DNA of 64,000 nucleotides from Hymenobacter sp. UV11. GTDB lineage: Bacteria > Bacteroidota > Bacteroidia > Cytophagales > Hymenobacteraceae. Below, piece after piece: positions 25,789 to 34,940 of the stretch. Numbering within the stretch: the first letter of the stretch is position 1; each line of letters opens with the position of its first letter. The translations under genes were made by a program, and so were the position numbers. The notes beneath the pieces were generated by a model that was given only the letters and a program-made list of their open reading frames with translations, did not search any database and was not told where the DNA came from. The DNA lies in contig NZ_SRII01000005.1 in assembly GCF_004684095.1 (NCBI RefSeq), positions 186,001 to 250,000 of the forward strand, in the 5' to 3' direction.

Positions 25789-28374
25789 ATGCCTTCGCTC
25801 CCTACTTACGCCGCGCTCAGCGGCCTGCTGCTGGCCGCCGCCTGCCAGCGCGCTGCCTACCCCACCACAGCTGCCATGGTCCCCGCGCCACCGGTGGTGA
25901 CCGGCGTGAGCCGCGAGCTGGCCGAGTTTCGCAAGCAAACTATTAGCCGCGTGGCCTACGACCTGAGCCTGACCGTGCCGGCCAGCAAGGCCGACCCGGT
26001 GCGCGCCGAGGAAGTCGTCAGCTTTCAGCTGCGCGATAACCGCAACCCGGTGCAGCTCGACTTCAAGGGCCAGGCCAGCCAGCTGCGTAGCCTCACGATT
26101 AATGGCCAGCCCGCCGCCCTCGACCACCGTCAGGAGCACCTGGTGCTACCCGCCGCCGCGCTGCGGGTTGGCCACAACGTAGTGCATATTGACCTGGATG
26201 CCGGTGACTTATCGCTGAATCGCAATCCCGATTACCTCTACACGCTGCTCGTGCCCGACCGGGCGCGCACGGTGGTGCCGGTATTCGACCAGCCCAATCT
26301 GAAAGCGACCATTACACTGTCGCTCACGGTGCCAGCGGCGTGGCAAGCCGTGGCCAATGGCCCGCTTCACGACTCGCTGCGCACCGAAGGGCAAACGACC
26401 TATCATTTTCTGCCTTCCGATTCCATCAGCACCTACCTGTTTTCGTTCGCGGCGGGCAGGTTTACGCGGGTGGCGAAGCCGGTGAATGGCCGGCCGATGA
26501 GTTTCCTGCACCGCGAAACGGACTCGACCAAAATCCGCCTCAGTATGCCGGTTATTTTCCGGCTGCACGGCGAGGCGCTGGCGTTTCTGGAGAACTATAC
26601 GGGCCTGCCCTACCCCTTCCAGAAGTTCGATTTTACGGCCATCCCCGACTTTCAGTACGGCGGCATGGAGCACGTGGGAAACATTGATTACAAGGCTTCC
26701 AGCTTGTTTCTGGACGAGGGCGCGACCAAGGACCAGCTACTGGCCCGCCAAAACCTTATCGGCCACGAAACGGCCCACATGTGGTTTGGCGACCTCGTGA
26801 CCATGCAGTGGTTCAACGACGTGTGGATGAAGGAGGTATTCGCCAATTTCATGGCCGATAAGATGAACCCCGAGGCGTCGGCCGGCCCGGCGCAGCTGCT
26901 CAAGTTCGTGACCGACCACTACCCCGCCGCCTACGCCGTGGACCGCACCGCCGGGGCCAACCCCATCCGGCAGCCGCTCGAAAATCTGCAGGACGCGGGC
27001 TCGCTTTACGGCAACATTATTTACCACAAGGCTCCCATTATGATGCGCCAGCTGGAGCGGCTGATGGGCGAGAAACCCTTCCAGGACGGCATCCGGGAAT
27101 ACCTCCAGAAGTACGCTCACGGCAACGCCACCTGGCCCGACCTCATCGCCATTCTGGACGCTCACACGCCCGCCGACCTCGTGGCCTGGAACCAGGTGTG
27201 GGTGAACCAGCCCGGCCGCCCGGTGTTCGACTACGAGCTGCAATCCGCAACCAACCAGCTCGTTATCCGGCAGCACGCCGAGGATGGCTCGGACCGCCTC
27301 TGGCCCCAGCAGTTTGAGGTGACGGCTATGTACCCCGGCGGCCCCAAGGAGCTGACCGTGAACATGACCCAGCGCGAGGTGCGCGTGGCGCTGCCCGCCG
27401 GCCAGGCCGCCCCCAGCTACGTGCTGCTCAACGCGCAGGGCCTCGGCTACGGCGTGTTTCCGGTGGCGCCGGCTGCGGCCGACCACCTCGCCAGCCTCGC
27501 CGACCCGGTGGCGCGGGCCAGCACCTACATCGCCCTCTACGAGAACATGCTGGCCGGCCGCGGCCTGGCCCCGCGCCCGCTGCTCGACCGCTACCTGGCC
27601 CAAACTGCCCACGAAACCAACGACCTCAACATCAAGCTCCTGACCACTCAGCTGAGCGATATTTTCTGGAAGTTCCTACCCCCCGCCGAGCGCGTGGCGC
27701 TGGCCCCGGCTATGGAAAAAGCGCTCTGGCAGGCCATGCAAACCCAGCCGCGCCCCGGCGAGCAGAAGCTCTATTTCAAAGCCTACCAAAACATTGCGCT
27801 CACGCCCGAAGCGCAAAAACGTCTTTACCAAATCTGGCTTTCGCAACGAGCGCCCGGCCTGGTGAAGCTGACCGAGGATGATTACACCAGCCTGGCGCTG
27901 GCCATGGCCGTGCGCGACTACGCCGCGCCGCAACCTATTCTGAACCAGCAATTAGCGCGCATTACTAACGTGGACCGCCGCCAGCGCCTGCAATTTATGA
28001 TGCCCGCGCTTTCGCCCGATGTGGCCACCCGCGACGCCTTTTTTGCCGCGCTCAAAGACGAGAAGAACCGCGAAAAAGAGGCCTGGGTCACGGCCGCGCT
28101 CGGCTACCTGCATCATCCATTGCGCCAGGCCACATCGGAACAATATTTACCCGAAAGCCTCGACCTGCTGGCCGAAATTCAACTGACGGGCGACATCTTT
28201 TTCCCGGCCTCGTGGCTGCAGAGTACACTCGGCTATTACCAGTCGCCGGCGGCGGCGCGGGTGGTGCGCGAGTTTCTAGCCGCCCACCCTACCCCCGGCT
28301 ACAACCCGCAGCTGCGCGCCAAGCTATTGCAAGCCGCCGACGACCTGTTTCGGGCCGAGAAGCTGGCAATGTAG
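25789..28374 (+). CDS. M1 family aminopeptidase, lipoprotein
   Basis: 861-residue zinc aminopeptidase. The zinc site HETAH (His326, His330) with the third ligand Glu349 ('KEVFANF') matches HExxH-x18-E, and the substrate-binding GxMEN-type motif appears as 'YGGMEH'. The N-terminus has a signal peptide with a plausible lipobox (LLAAACQ), so it is anchored in the envelope. The C-terminal half is an alpha-helical ERAP-like domain. The start at 25789 opens the signal peptide. It probably releases amino acids from peptides outside the cytoplasm, beside an M16 protease gene. Confidence 0.92.
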   Translation: MPSLPTYAALSGLLLAAACQRAAYPTTAAMVPAPPVVTGVSRELAEFRKQTISRVAYDLSLTVPASKADPVRAEEVVSFQLRDNRNPVQLDFKGQASQLRSLTINGQPAALDHRQEHLVLPAAALRVGHNVVHIDLDAGDLSLNRNPDYLYTLLVPDRARTVVPVFDQPNLKATITLSLTVPAAWQAVANGPLHDSLRTEGQTTYHFLPSDSISTYLFSFAAGRFTRVAKPVNGRPMSFLHRETDSTKIRLSMPVIFRLHGEALAFLENYTGLPYPFQKFDFTAIPDFQYGGMEHVGNIDYKASSLFLDEGATKDQLLARQNLIGHETAHMWFGDLVTMQWFNDVWMKEVFANFMADKMNPEASAGPAQLLKFVTDHYPAAYAVDRTAGANPIRQPLENLQDAGSLYGNIIYHKAPIMMRQLERLMGEKPFQDGIREYLQKYAHGNATWPDLIAILDAHTPADLVAWNQVWVNQPGRPVFDYELQSATNQLVIRQHAEDGSDRLWPQQFEVTAMYPGGPKELTVNMTQREVRVALPAGQAAPSYVLLNAQGLGYGVFPVAPAAADHLASLADPVARASTYIALYENMLAGRGLAPRPLLDRYLAQTAHETNDLNIKLLTTQLSDIFWKFLPPAERVALAPAMEKALWQAMQTQPRPGEQKLYFKAYQNIALTPEAQKRLYQIWLSQRAPGLVKLTEDDYTSLALAMAVRDYAAPQPILNQQLARITNVDRRQRLQFMMPALSPDVATRDAFFAALKDEKNREKEAWVTAALGYLHHPLRQATSEQYLPESLDLLAEIQLTGDIFFPASWLQSTLGYYQSPAAARVVREFLAAHPTPGYNPQLRAKLLQAADDLFRAEKLAM

Positions 28375-28385
28375 CAACACCGCTA

Positions 28386-28533
28386 GCCGCCGTTTAGCGC
28401 GTAGCGCGCAACGGCAGGCTGCTGAATGGTGCGAGTTTCCAAACTCGCGTAATGAACTAGGCTCCATCAAGTGAGTCTGGAGACTCACCTCACTCATTGG
28501 CCTGCCGTTGCGCGCTGCGCGCTAAACGGCGGC
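28386..28533. repeat. Cloverleaf-like palindromic element
   Basis: The outer arms 28386-28419 and 28500-28533 pair over 34 positions with a single wobble. Inside lie two more perfect 8-bp hairpins with 2-base loops, 28431-28448 (GCGAGTTTCCAAACTCGC) and 28471-28488 (GTGAGTCTGGAGACTCAC). A single strand could fold into a three-way or cloverleaf structure. The two small hairpins differ by paired changes that keep base pairing. Confidence 0.85.
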
Positions 28534-28588
28534 CAGCGCCCGCCACGTCTGCGCGAACTTTGTAGCCAGTTTCTGATTTATAGCATCC

Positions 28589-29827
28589 ATGTCTGATTAC
28601 CACCAATTCGAATATCCCAACGGCATTCGCCTACTGCACAAGGAAGTGCCGCATACCAAGATTGCGCACTGCGGCTTTTTGCTCGATATCGGCTCGCGCG
28701 ATGAGCAGGCGCACCAGCAGGGCCTGGCCCACTTTTGGGAGCACATGGCCTTCAAAGGCACGCACAAGCGCAAGTCGTTTCACATTCTCAACCGTCTCGA
28801 AACCGTGGGCGGCGAGCTGAACGCCTACACCACCAAGGAGAAAATCTGCTTTTACGCCACGCTGCTGAGCACGCACTTCGAGCGGGCGTTTGAGCTACTT
28901 ACTGACCTGACCTTCAACTCGATATTTCCCGAAAAGGAGGTCGAAAAGGAGCGCGGCGTAATTCTCGAAGAGATGAGCATGTACCAGGACGCGCCCGAGG
29001 ATGCCATCATCGACGACTTCGACGCCGTGATATATGGCGAGCACCCGCTGGGCATCAACATCCTGGGCACCCGCGAGAGCGTAAGCGGCTTCCAAACGGC
29101 TGATTTTCACACTTTTTACGACGAGAACGTGCGCACCGACCGGCTGATTTTCAGTTCGGTCAGCAACCTGCCGTTTAAGGAAGTGAAGCGGCTGGCCGAC
29201 CGGTTTCTGTCGCCCATTCCGGCCCGGCTGGGGCCGCGGGCGCGGCTGCCGTTCAGCGGCTACGTGCGCCGCGACCGCACCGAAATGCGGCCCATCTCGC
29301 AGGCGCACTGCCTGGTGGGCGGCCCCGCCTACCCCCTCACCGACGACCGACGGGTGCCGTTTTTTATGCTCAATAACATCCTGGGCGGCCCCGGCATGAA
29401 CTCGCGCCTCAACCTGGCCGTGCGCGAGAAGTACGGCCTCGTGTACACCATCGACAGCTCGTACTCGCCCTACACCGACACGGGGTTGTTTGGCATTTAC
29501 TTCGGCACCGAGGCCAAGCAGCTCAACCGCACGCTGGGCTTGGTGCAGAAAGAATTGAAGCTACTGCGCGACAAACAGCTGACCACCAGCCAGCTGCACG
29601 TGGCCAAAAACCAGCTCATGGGCCAGCTCGCTATGAGCGAGGAAAGCAACTCGGGCCTGATGCAGCTGCTGGGCAAGAGCACCCTCGACCTGGGCCGCGT
29701 GGAGCCGCTGGCCGAGATTTTTGGCAAAATCGAGCGCGTTACGGCCGCCGAGCTGCGCGAGCTGGCCAACGAGGTGCTGACCGAGGACAACCTGAGCATT
29801 CTGCAATACGTGCCGGAAGAAAAGTAG
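28589..29827 (+). CDS. M16 family zinc metallopeptidase (insulinase-like)
   Basis: 412 residues without signal peptide. The inverted zinc motif HxxEH is present as HFWEH (His48, Glu51, His52), with the distal ligand in 'KERGVILEEMSMY'. The C-terminal half carries the M16_C fold ('NNILGGPGMNSRLNLAVREK', 'YGLVYTIDSSYSPYTDTG'). Such processing-peptidase-like enzymes degrade peptides. Its stop is 2 bp before the SRA-HNH gene, so the nuclease is probably expressed from the peptidase transcript. Confidence 0.93.
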   Translation: MSDYHQFEYPNGIRLLHKEVPHTKIAHCGFLLDIGSRDEQAHQQGLAHFWEHMAFKGTHKRKSFHILNRLETVGGELNAYTTKEKICFYATLLSTHFERAFELLTDLTFNSIFPEKEVEKERGVILEEMSMYQDAPEDAIIDDFDAVIYGEHPLGINILGTRESVSGFQTADFHTFYDENVRTDRLIFSSVSNLPFKEVKRLADRFLSPIPARLGPRARLPFSGYVRRDRTEMRPISQAHCLVGGPAYPLTDDRRVPFFMLNNILGGPGMNSRLNLAVREKYGLVYTIDSSYSPYTDTGLFGIYFGTEAKQLNRTLGLVQKELKLLRDKQLTTSQLHVAKNQLMGQLAMSEESNSGLMQLLGKSTLDLGRVEPLAEIFGKIERVTAAELRELANEVLTEDNLSILQYVPEEK

Positions 29828-29829
29828 CC

Positions 29830-30735
29830 ATGCCTACCCCCCCGGTTTTCGGCCACGTCGGCTCGGCCCAGCCCGGCGACTTATTCGCCTCGCGGGCCGA
29901 GCTGGCGCAGCGTGGGCAGCACCGGCCGTTGCAGGCTGGCATTTGCGCCACGCAGGAGCAGGGCGCCGAAAGCATTGTGCTGTCCGACAAGTATGAAGAC
30001 GATGAGGTGCACGACGACTACCTGCTTTACACCGGCCACGGGGGCCGCAGCGAGGAAACCGGCCAGCAGGTAGCCGACCAAACCCTGACTAAGGCCAACA
30101 AAGGCTTGGTGCGCAGCCAGGTAACCGGCTTGCCGGTGCGCGTTTTTCGCAAAGTCACCGCCCCGGCCGGCAGCCAGGCGTTTCGCTACGAAGGTTTATT
30201 TCGGGTGGTAAGCCGCGACTGCCGGCCGGGACGCTCGGGTTTTTTGGTGTTCCTCTTTCGATTAGAGCCCATAATAGCCACGGTGGAGGCGCCAATCCCG
30301 GCGCGGCCCTACGCCCAACCCGGCTTATTTGACCGGCCGGCCGAAGCCGCCGAGCCAACGCCGCGCTACGAAGCCACCGTGTCGCGGCTGGTGCGCGATA
30401 CGGCGGTCACCCGCCAGGTAAAAGCCCTGCACGGCTACCGCTGCCAGGTGTGCGGCGAGCAGCTGGCTACCCCAGGCGGCTTCTACGCCGAAGCTGCCCA
30501 CATCAGGCCGCTGGGCGCGCCGCACCACGGCCCCGACACCTTAGACAACGTGCTGTGCCTGTGCCCCAACCACCACGCCTTGTTCGACTTTGGCAGCTTT
30601 GGTATTGCCGACAACTACGCGCTGCTTGGCTTGCCGGGCCAACTGCGCACCCAGGCCAATCACCAGCCTGACATGGGCCAGCTAGCCTACCATCGGCAAC
30701 ATATTTACCGGCCGCTGGCAGCTAGCCAGCGCTGA
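29830..30735 (+). CDS. SRA (YDG)-HNH endonuclease, probable modification-dependent (type IV) restriction enzyme
   Basis: 301 residues. Residues 7-146 form an SRA/YDG domain ('FGHVGSAQPGDLFASRAEL', 'YEDDE', 'YTGHGG', 'QVADQTLTKAN', 'RYEGLFRV'), the fold that flips and reads 5-methylcytosine or related bases. Residues about 200-260 are an HNH nuclease: Cys205/Cys208, His224 (AAHI), Asn240 and His248-His249 ('CPNHHALFDF'). Together they indicate cleavage of DNA carrying modified cytosine (inference from family). It starts 2 bp after the M16 gene. CTACCCCCC lies at codons 2-5. Confidence 0.88.
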   Translation: MPTPPVFGHVGSAQPGDLFASRAELAQRGQHRPLQAGICATQEQGAESIVLSDKYEDDEVHDDYLLYTGHGGRSEETGQQVADQTLTKANKGLVRSQVTGLPVRVFRKVTAPAGSQAFRYEGLFRVVSRDCRPGRSGFLVFLFRLEPIIATVEAPIPARPYAQPGLFDRPAEAAEPTPRYEATVSRLVRDTAVTRQVKALHGYRCQVCGEQLATPGGFYAEAAHIRPLGAPHHGPDTLDNVLCLCPNHHALFDFGSFGIADNYALLGLPGQLRTQANHQPDMGQLAYHRQHIYRPLAASQR

Positions 30736-30743
30736 GTTTTACC

Positions 30744-31217
30744 ATGCCCCTACCCCCCTTTGGCCACGTGGGCTTGGCCCAGCCGGGCGACCTGTTTCAC
30801 TCGCGGCTGGAATTATCGCTGCTTAGGCAGCACCGGCCGCGGCGGGCGGGCGTGTGCGCCACAATGGCGCACGGCGCGGAGAGTATTATTCTGGCCGACC
30901 AGTACGAAGACGATGAAATTCACGCGGACTATTTCTGGTATGCCGGCCACGGCGGGCGCGCGGCTAAAACCGGCCGCCAGGTAGCCGACCAGCAGCTCGA
31001 CTACCGCAACCAGGGCTTGCGGCGCAGCCAGGAAACCGGCCGGCCGGTGCGGGTATTTCGGCGCATTGAGGTGGCGCCCGCGCCGTGGCAGTTTCGCTAC
31101 GAAGGGCTGTGGCGCGTGGTGGCGCACGCGTACGTAACTGGCAAATCGGGCTTCCGGGTGTATCGCTTTCGGCTGGAGCCGTGGCCGGCGGCCCCTACCC
31201 CCCTTTCTTATGATTGA
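30744..31217 (+). CDS. Stand-alone SRA (YDG) domain protein
   Basis: 157 residues, clearly a paralogue of the SRA half of the preceding gene ('FGHVGLAQPGDLFHSRLEL', 'YEDDEIHADYFWYAGHGG', 'RQVADQQLDYRNQGL', 'KSGFRVYRFRLEP'). There is no HNH or other nuclease part. The gene is complete, with its own ATG 8 bp after the nuclease stop, so it is not simply a truncated pseudogene. It may read or shield modified cytosines or pair with the nuclease (inference). It overlaps the next gene by 8 bp. Confidence 0.85.
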   Translation: MPLPPFGHVGLAQPGDLFHSRLELSLLRQHRPRRAGVCATMAHGAESIILADQYEDDEIHADYFWYAGHGGRAAKTGRQVADQQLDYRNQGLRRSQETGRPVRVFRRIEVAPAPWQFRYEGLWRVVAHAYVTGKSGFRVYRFRLEPWPAAPTPLSYD

Positions 31218-31854
31218 CGACGACATCCAGGCCTACGCCGACCAGCATTCCGAACCCGAGCCGCCGCTGCTGCACCAGCTCTGGCGCGAAACGCACTTGC
31301 AGCTGCTGATGCCGCGCATGGCTACTGGCCACTGGCAGGGCCGGCTGCTGAGTATGCTTTCGCACCTCATAAAGCCGCATAAGATATTGGAAATCGGCAC
31401 GTTTACGGGCTACGCTACGCTGTGCCTGGCCGAGGGAATGGCCGAAGGCGGGCACCTGCACACGCTCGAAATCAACCCCGAGCGCGAGGCGCGCATCCGG
31501 CGCTACGTGGCGGCGGCGGGGCTCACCGAGCGCGTAACGCTGCACCTCGGCGACGCACGCGATAGTTTGGCCGGGTTGGTCGGCGAAGTGTGGGACTTAG
31601 TCTTTATTGACGCGGATAAAATCAACAATAGCCGGTACTTTGAACTCGTAATCAACCAGGTGAGGCCGGGTGGGCTGCTCATCGTGGACAATGTACTTTG
31701 GGGGGGTAAGGCACTATCGACTTATCCGCTCAAGGCCAACGACCACGATACGCGGGCCGTGCGCGCCTTTAACGACCAGGTGCAACGCGACCCGCGCGTG
31801 GTGCCGCTGCTGCTGCCCGTGCGCGATGGCTTGCTGCTGCTCCGCAAAAATTAG
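31210..31854 (+). CDS. SAM-dependent O-methyltransferase (caffeoyl-CoA/catechol type)
   Basis: 214 residues of the Methyltransf_3 family. 'KILEIGTFTGYATLCLAEGM' is motif I for SAM, 'LHTLEINPE' carries the ribose-binding acidic residue, and 'WDLVFIDADKINNSRYF' with 'VDNVLWGGK' hold the divalent-cation ligands. The substrate is unknown, usually a small diol. It overlaps the stand-alone SRA gene by 8 bp, so the two are translationally linked. A link to DNA modification is not supported, because the family acts on small molecules. Confidence 0.9.
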   Translation: MIDDDIQAYADQHSEPEPPLLHQLWRETHLQLLMPRMATGHWQGRLLSMLSHLIKPHKILEIGTFTGYATLCLAEGMAEGGHLHTLEINPEREARIRRYVAAAGLTERVTLHLGDARDSLAGLVGEVWDLVFIDADKINNSRYFELVINQVRPGGLLIVDNVLWGGKALSTYPLKANDHDTRAVRAFNDQVQRDPRVVPLLLPVRDGLLLLRKN

Positions 31855-31876
31855 ACTTTCGCTTTTTTTACAACTT

Positions 31877-34786
31877 ATGCGCTTTTTACTCCTTACCGGC
31901 CTAGCATGGCTCTTGACCTTCAGCGCATTTGCGCAAAGTGCCGTGCGCGGCAAGGTGCTCGATGGCAAGGACCAGAGCCCGCTTATCGGGGCCAACGCAG
32001 TGCTCATTCACCTGCCCGACTCGGTGCGCACGGGCACAGCGGTGGGGCCCGATGGCAGCTTTCAGCTGGATAAGGTGGCGCCGGGCCGCTACGTGTTCGT
32101 GGCGTCGTACCTCGGCTACCAGGACCAGCGCCAGCCGGTGACCGTGCCAGAGGGCGGCGCGCCCGTGACGGTGGGCAACGTGGCCCTGCAAACCGGCGGT
32201 GTGGCCCTGAAAACGGTGGTGGTAACGGGCCAGGAGGTGCAGGTGGTGCAGCGTGGCGACACCACCAGCCTCAACGCGAAAGCCTTCAAAACCAACCCTG
32301 ATGCCACGGCTGGCGACCTTATTGGCAAGATGCCGGGCATTTCGGTCGATGCCTCGGGCAAGACACAGGCCCAGGGCGAGCAGGTGCAGCAGGTGCTCGT
32401 GGATGGCAAGCCTTTCTTCGGCACCGACCCCGACGCGGTACTCAAAAACCTGCCGGCCGACGCCATCGACCGGGTCGAGATATTTGACCAGCAGAGCGAG
32501 CAGAGCCGCTTCTCGGGCTTCAACGACGGCAACACCCAGAAGACGCTCAATATCATTACCAAGCCTTCGTTTCGCAACGGGCAGTTTGGGCGGGCCGTGG
32601 TGGGCGCCGGGCCCCAGCGCTACAAGGCGAGCCTGAACCTCAACGACTTTCACGGCGACCGGCGCACCACGGTGCTGGCCCAGAGCAACAACGTGAACGA
32701 GCAGAACTTCGGCACCGACGACCTGCTGGGCGTCATCGGCAACTCGGCCCCCGGCGGGGGGGGTAGGGGCGGCCGGGGCGGCGGCGGGGGTGGCGGTTCG
32801 GGCTCGAATCCCGGCGACTTTCTGGTGAGCCAGAACGGCGGCATCAGCAAGACCACGGCGGCGGGCCTCAACTACTCCAACACCTGGAATAAAAAGACCG
32901 AGCTGACGGGCAGCTACTTCTTCAACCACTCTAATAACACGCTCAATAGCAATACTTTTCGCCAGTACGTATTGCCTTCCCAGAGCAATACCACGTACAG
33001 CGAAAACTCGCTTTCGGGCAGCACCAACATCAACCACCGGGCGAATGTCCGATTCGACCAGAAAATCGACTCGATGACGTCGGTGCTATTCCGGCCCCGG
33101 CTGTCGTGGCAGCAAAACGACGCCAGCCAAACCCTGAACGGCCTCACGGCCCGCGAGGGCTTGACGCAGAGCCAGATTAACACCTTATATGGCTCCAACA
33201 ACCAAGCCGTTAACCCGGCCGGCGACCTGCTGCTGCGCCGCAAGGTGGGCCGCCGCGCCGGCCGCACGCTCTCGCTGAGCCTCAACGGCTCGTACAACTC
33301 GCGCACCGGCACCTCGCTGCTGAACACGACCAGCGTGGGCGGCACCAGCACCAACCTCAACCAGCAGTCGCTGCTGACCCAGCACAGCAGCACGCTGGCC
33401 GGTAACCTGGCCTACACTGAGCCGGTGGGCCAGCATGCCCAGCTGCAAGCCAACTACTCGCTGAGCTACGCGCCCAACAACTCGGACAAGCGCACTTACG
33501 ACTTCAACACCGGCGACCAGCGCTACTCGCGCCTCGACACGGCCTTGAGTAACGTGTTCAATAACTATTACCTCACGCAGGGCGGCGGGCTGAGCTACCG
33601 CTACAACACGCGCACGTTGCAGGCCTCCATCGGGGCCAGCGCGCAGGTGGCGCGGCTGCAGGGCGACCAAACGTTTCCGCGCCCCGGCCCGGTGGATTAT
33701 ACGTTCTGGAATGTGCTGCCCCAGGCCAACCTGACCTGGCGGCCCGACCGCTCGCACAACGTGCGGCTGTTTTACCGCACCAGCACCAACGCGCCGAGCA
33801 TCAACCAGTTGCAGGCCGTAGTGAATAACTCGAACCCGCTGCAATTGACCATCGGCAACCCGGCGCTGCGCCAGGAATACGCCCACAACCTGGTGGCCCG
33901 CTACACGGCCGCCCGCGCCGATAAGAACAGCAATTTCTTCGCCTTGCTCTCGGGCAGCTATACTCAAAACCCGATTTCGAATCGCACGCTGGTAGCTATC
34001 CGCGACACCACGGTGGTGCCCACCGGCACCGACCGGGCCGTGCGCCTACCCGCCGGCGCGCAGCTCACGCAATCGACTAACCTGCAGGAGCAGTACACGT
34101 TGCGGGCGCTGGCCAACTACGGGCGGCCGCTCACCTTCATCAAGTCGAACGTGAACGTGTCGGCCGGCGCTACGTTCAGCCAAAACCCTGGCCTGGTGAA
34201 CGATGCGCTCAACTACGCCCGCACCCCAGCCCTGACCGGCGGCCTCACGCTGAGCAGCAACATCAGCCCGCAGTTCGACTTCACGCTGTCGTCGACCTCG
34301 ACCCAGAGCTACGTGCGCAATACGCTCAGCACGCAGCTGAACAACAACTACTTCAACCAGCTCACCCGCCTGCGCCTGAGCTGGATAGTGGGGCCGGGTA
34401 TCTCGTTTCAGACCGACGTAGCCCACCAGTTGTACCGCGGCTTAAGCAGCGCCTACAACCAGAACTACGTGCTCTGGAACGCCTCGATTGGCAAGAAGAT
34501 TTTTCCCGGCCAGCGCGGCGAAATTAAGCTCTACGCGTTTGATATCCTCAAGCAGAACCGCGCCATTCAGCGCAACGTGAACGTGGCCTATTACGAGGAC
34601 GTGCAAACCACCGTGCTTCAGCAGTATGTCATGCTCATGTTTACCTATAATATCCGCTCGGCCAATATGACGGCCCTACCTACCGCGCCCGAAGAAGGTC
34701 GGCGCGGGCGCGGTGGCTTCGACGGCCCACCCGGCGGGGGCAGGCCCGGTGGCGGGGGCGGCTTTGGTGGTCCGCCCGGCGGCTAG
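31877..34786 (+). CDS. TonB-dependent receptor-like outer membrane beta-barrel protein
   Basis: 969 residues. Signal peptide; carboxypeptidase-regulatory-like domain (about 22-110, 'GKVLDGKDQSPLIGANAVLI'); plug-like domain ('DLIGKMPGISVDASGKTQAQ', 'VLVDGKPFFG'); then a long Ser/Asn/Thr-rich beta-barrel of the OMP_b-brl_3 type. A Gly/Arg stretch near residue 292 ('GGGGRGGRGGGGGGG') and a Gly/Pro tail (GGRPGGGGGFGGPPGG) are unusual and could be extracellular or periplasmic linkers. No SusD partner is seen, so it is not a classical glycan locus. The start at 31877 opens the signal peptide. Confidence 0.88.
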   Translation: MRFLLLTGLAWLLTFSAFAQSAVRGKVLDGKDQSPLIGANAVLIHLPDSVRTGTAVGPDGSFQLDKVAPGRYVFVASYLGYQDQRQPVTVPEGGAPVTVGNVALQTGGVALKTVVVTGQEVQVVQRGDTTSLNAKAFKTNPDATAGDLIGKMPGISVDASGKTQAQGEQVQQVLVDGKPFFGTDPDAVLKNLPADAIDRVEIFDQQSEQSRFSGFNDGNTQKTLNIITKPSFRNGQFGRAVVGAGPQRYKASLNLNDFHGDRRTTVLAQSNNVNEQNFGTDDLLGVIGNSAPGGGGRGGRGGGGGGGSGSNPGDFLVSQNGGISKTTAAGLNYSNTWNKKTELTGSYFFNHSNNTLNSNTFRQYVLPSQSNTTYSENSLSGSTNINHRANVRFDQKIDSMTSVLFRPRLSWQQNDASQTLNGLTAREGLTQSQINTLYGSNNQAVNPAGDLLLRRKVGRRAGRTLSLSLNGSYNSRTGTSLLNTTSVGGTSTNLNQQSLLTQHSSTLAGNLAYTEPVGQHAQLQANYSLSYAPNNSDKRTYDFNTGDQRYSRLDTALSNVFNNYYLTQGGGLSYRYNTRTLQASIGASAQVARLQGDQTFPRPGPVDYTFWNVLPQANLTWRPDRSHNVRLFYRTSTNAPSINQLQAVVNNSNPLQLTIGNPALRQEYAHNLVARYTAARADKNSNFFALLSGSYTQNPISNRTLVAIRDTTVVPTGTDRAVRLPAGAQLTQSTNLQEQYTLRALANYGRPLTFIKSNVNVSAGATFSQNPGLVNDALNYARTPALTGGLTLSSNISPQFDFTLSSTSTQSYVRNTLSTQLNNNYFNQLTRLRLSWIVGPGISFQTDVAHQLYRGLSSAYNQNYVLWNASIGKKIFPGQRGEIKLYAFDILKQNRAIQRNVNVAYYEDVQTTVLQQYVMLMFTYNIRSANMTALPTAPEEGRRGRGGFDGPPGGGRPGGGGGFGGPPGG

Positions 34787-34940
34787 GCACAGCCGAATAA
34801 GCCTGGAGAAAAGAGGGAATAATACCAGCCTGGCGAAGCCAGTAGGCTAACTGCTTGAAGCCGGTGTTCGGGTAATATTTCACTTTTCTGGACTAACTTG
34901 CCACCGTGCGCCTCAGGAAAACCTTGACTGGCTTCTCGTT

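Noticed and set aside
31210..31854. O-methyltransferase as DNA methylase partner of the SRA proteins
   Set aside because: Motifs are of the small-molecule Methyltransf_3 family with metal ligands, without DNA methylase motifs (no NPPY, no PCQ).
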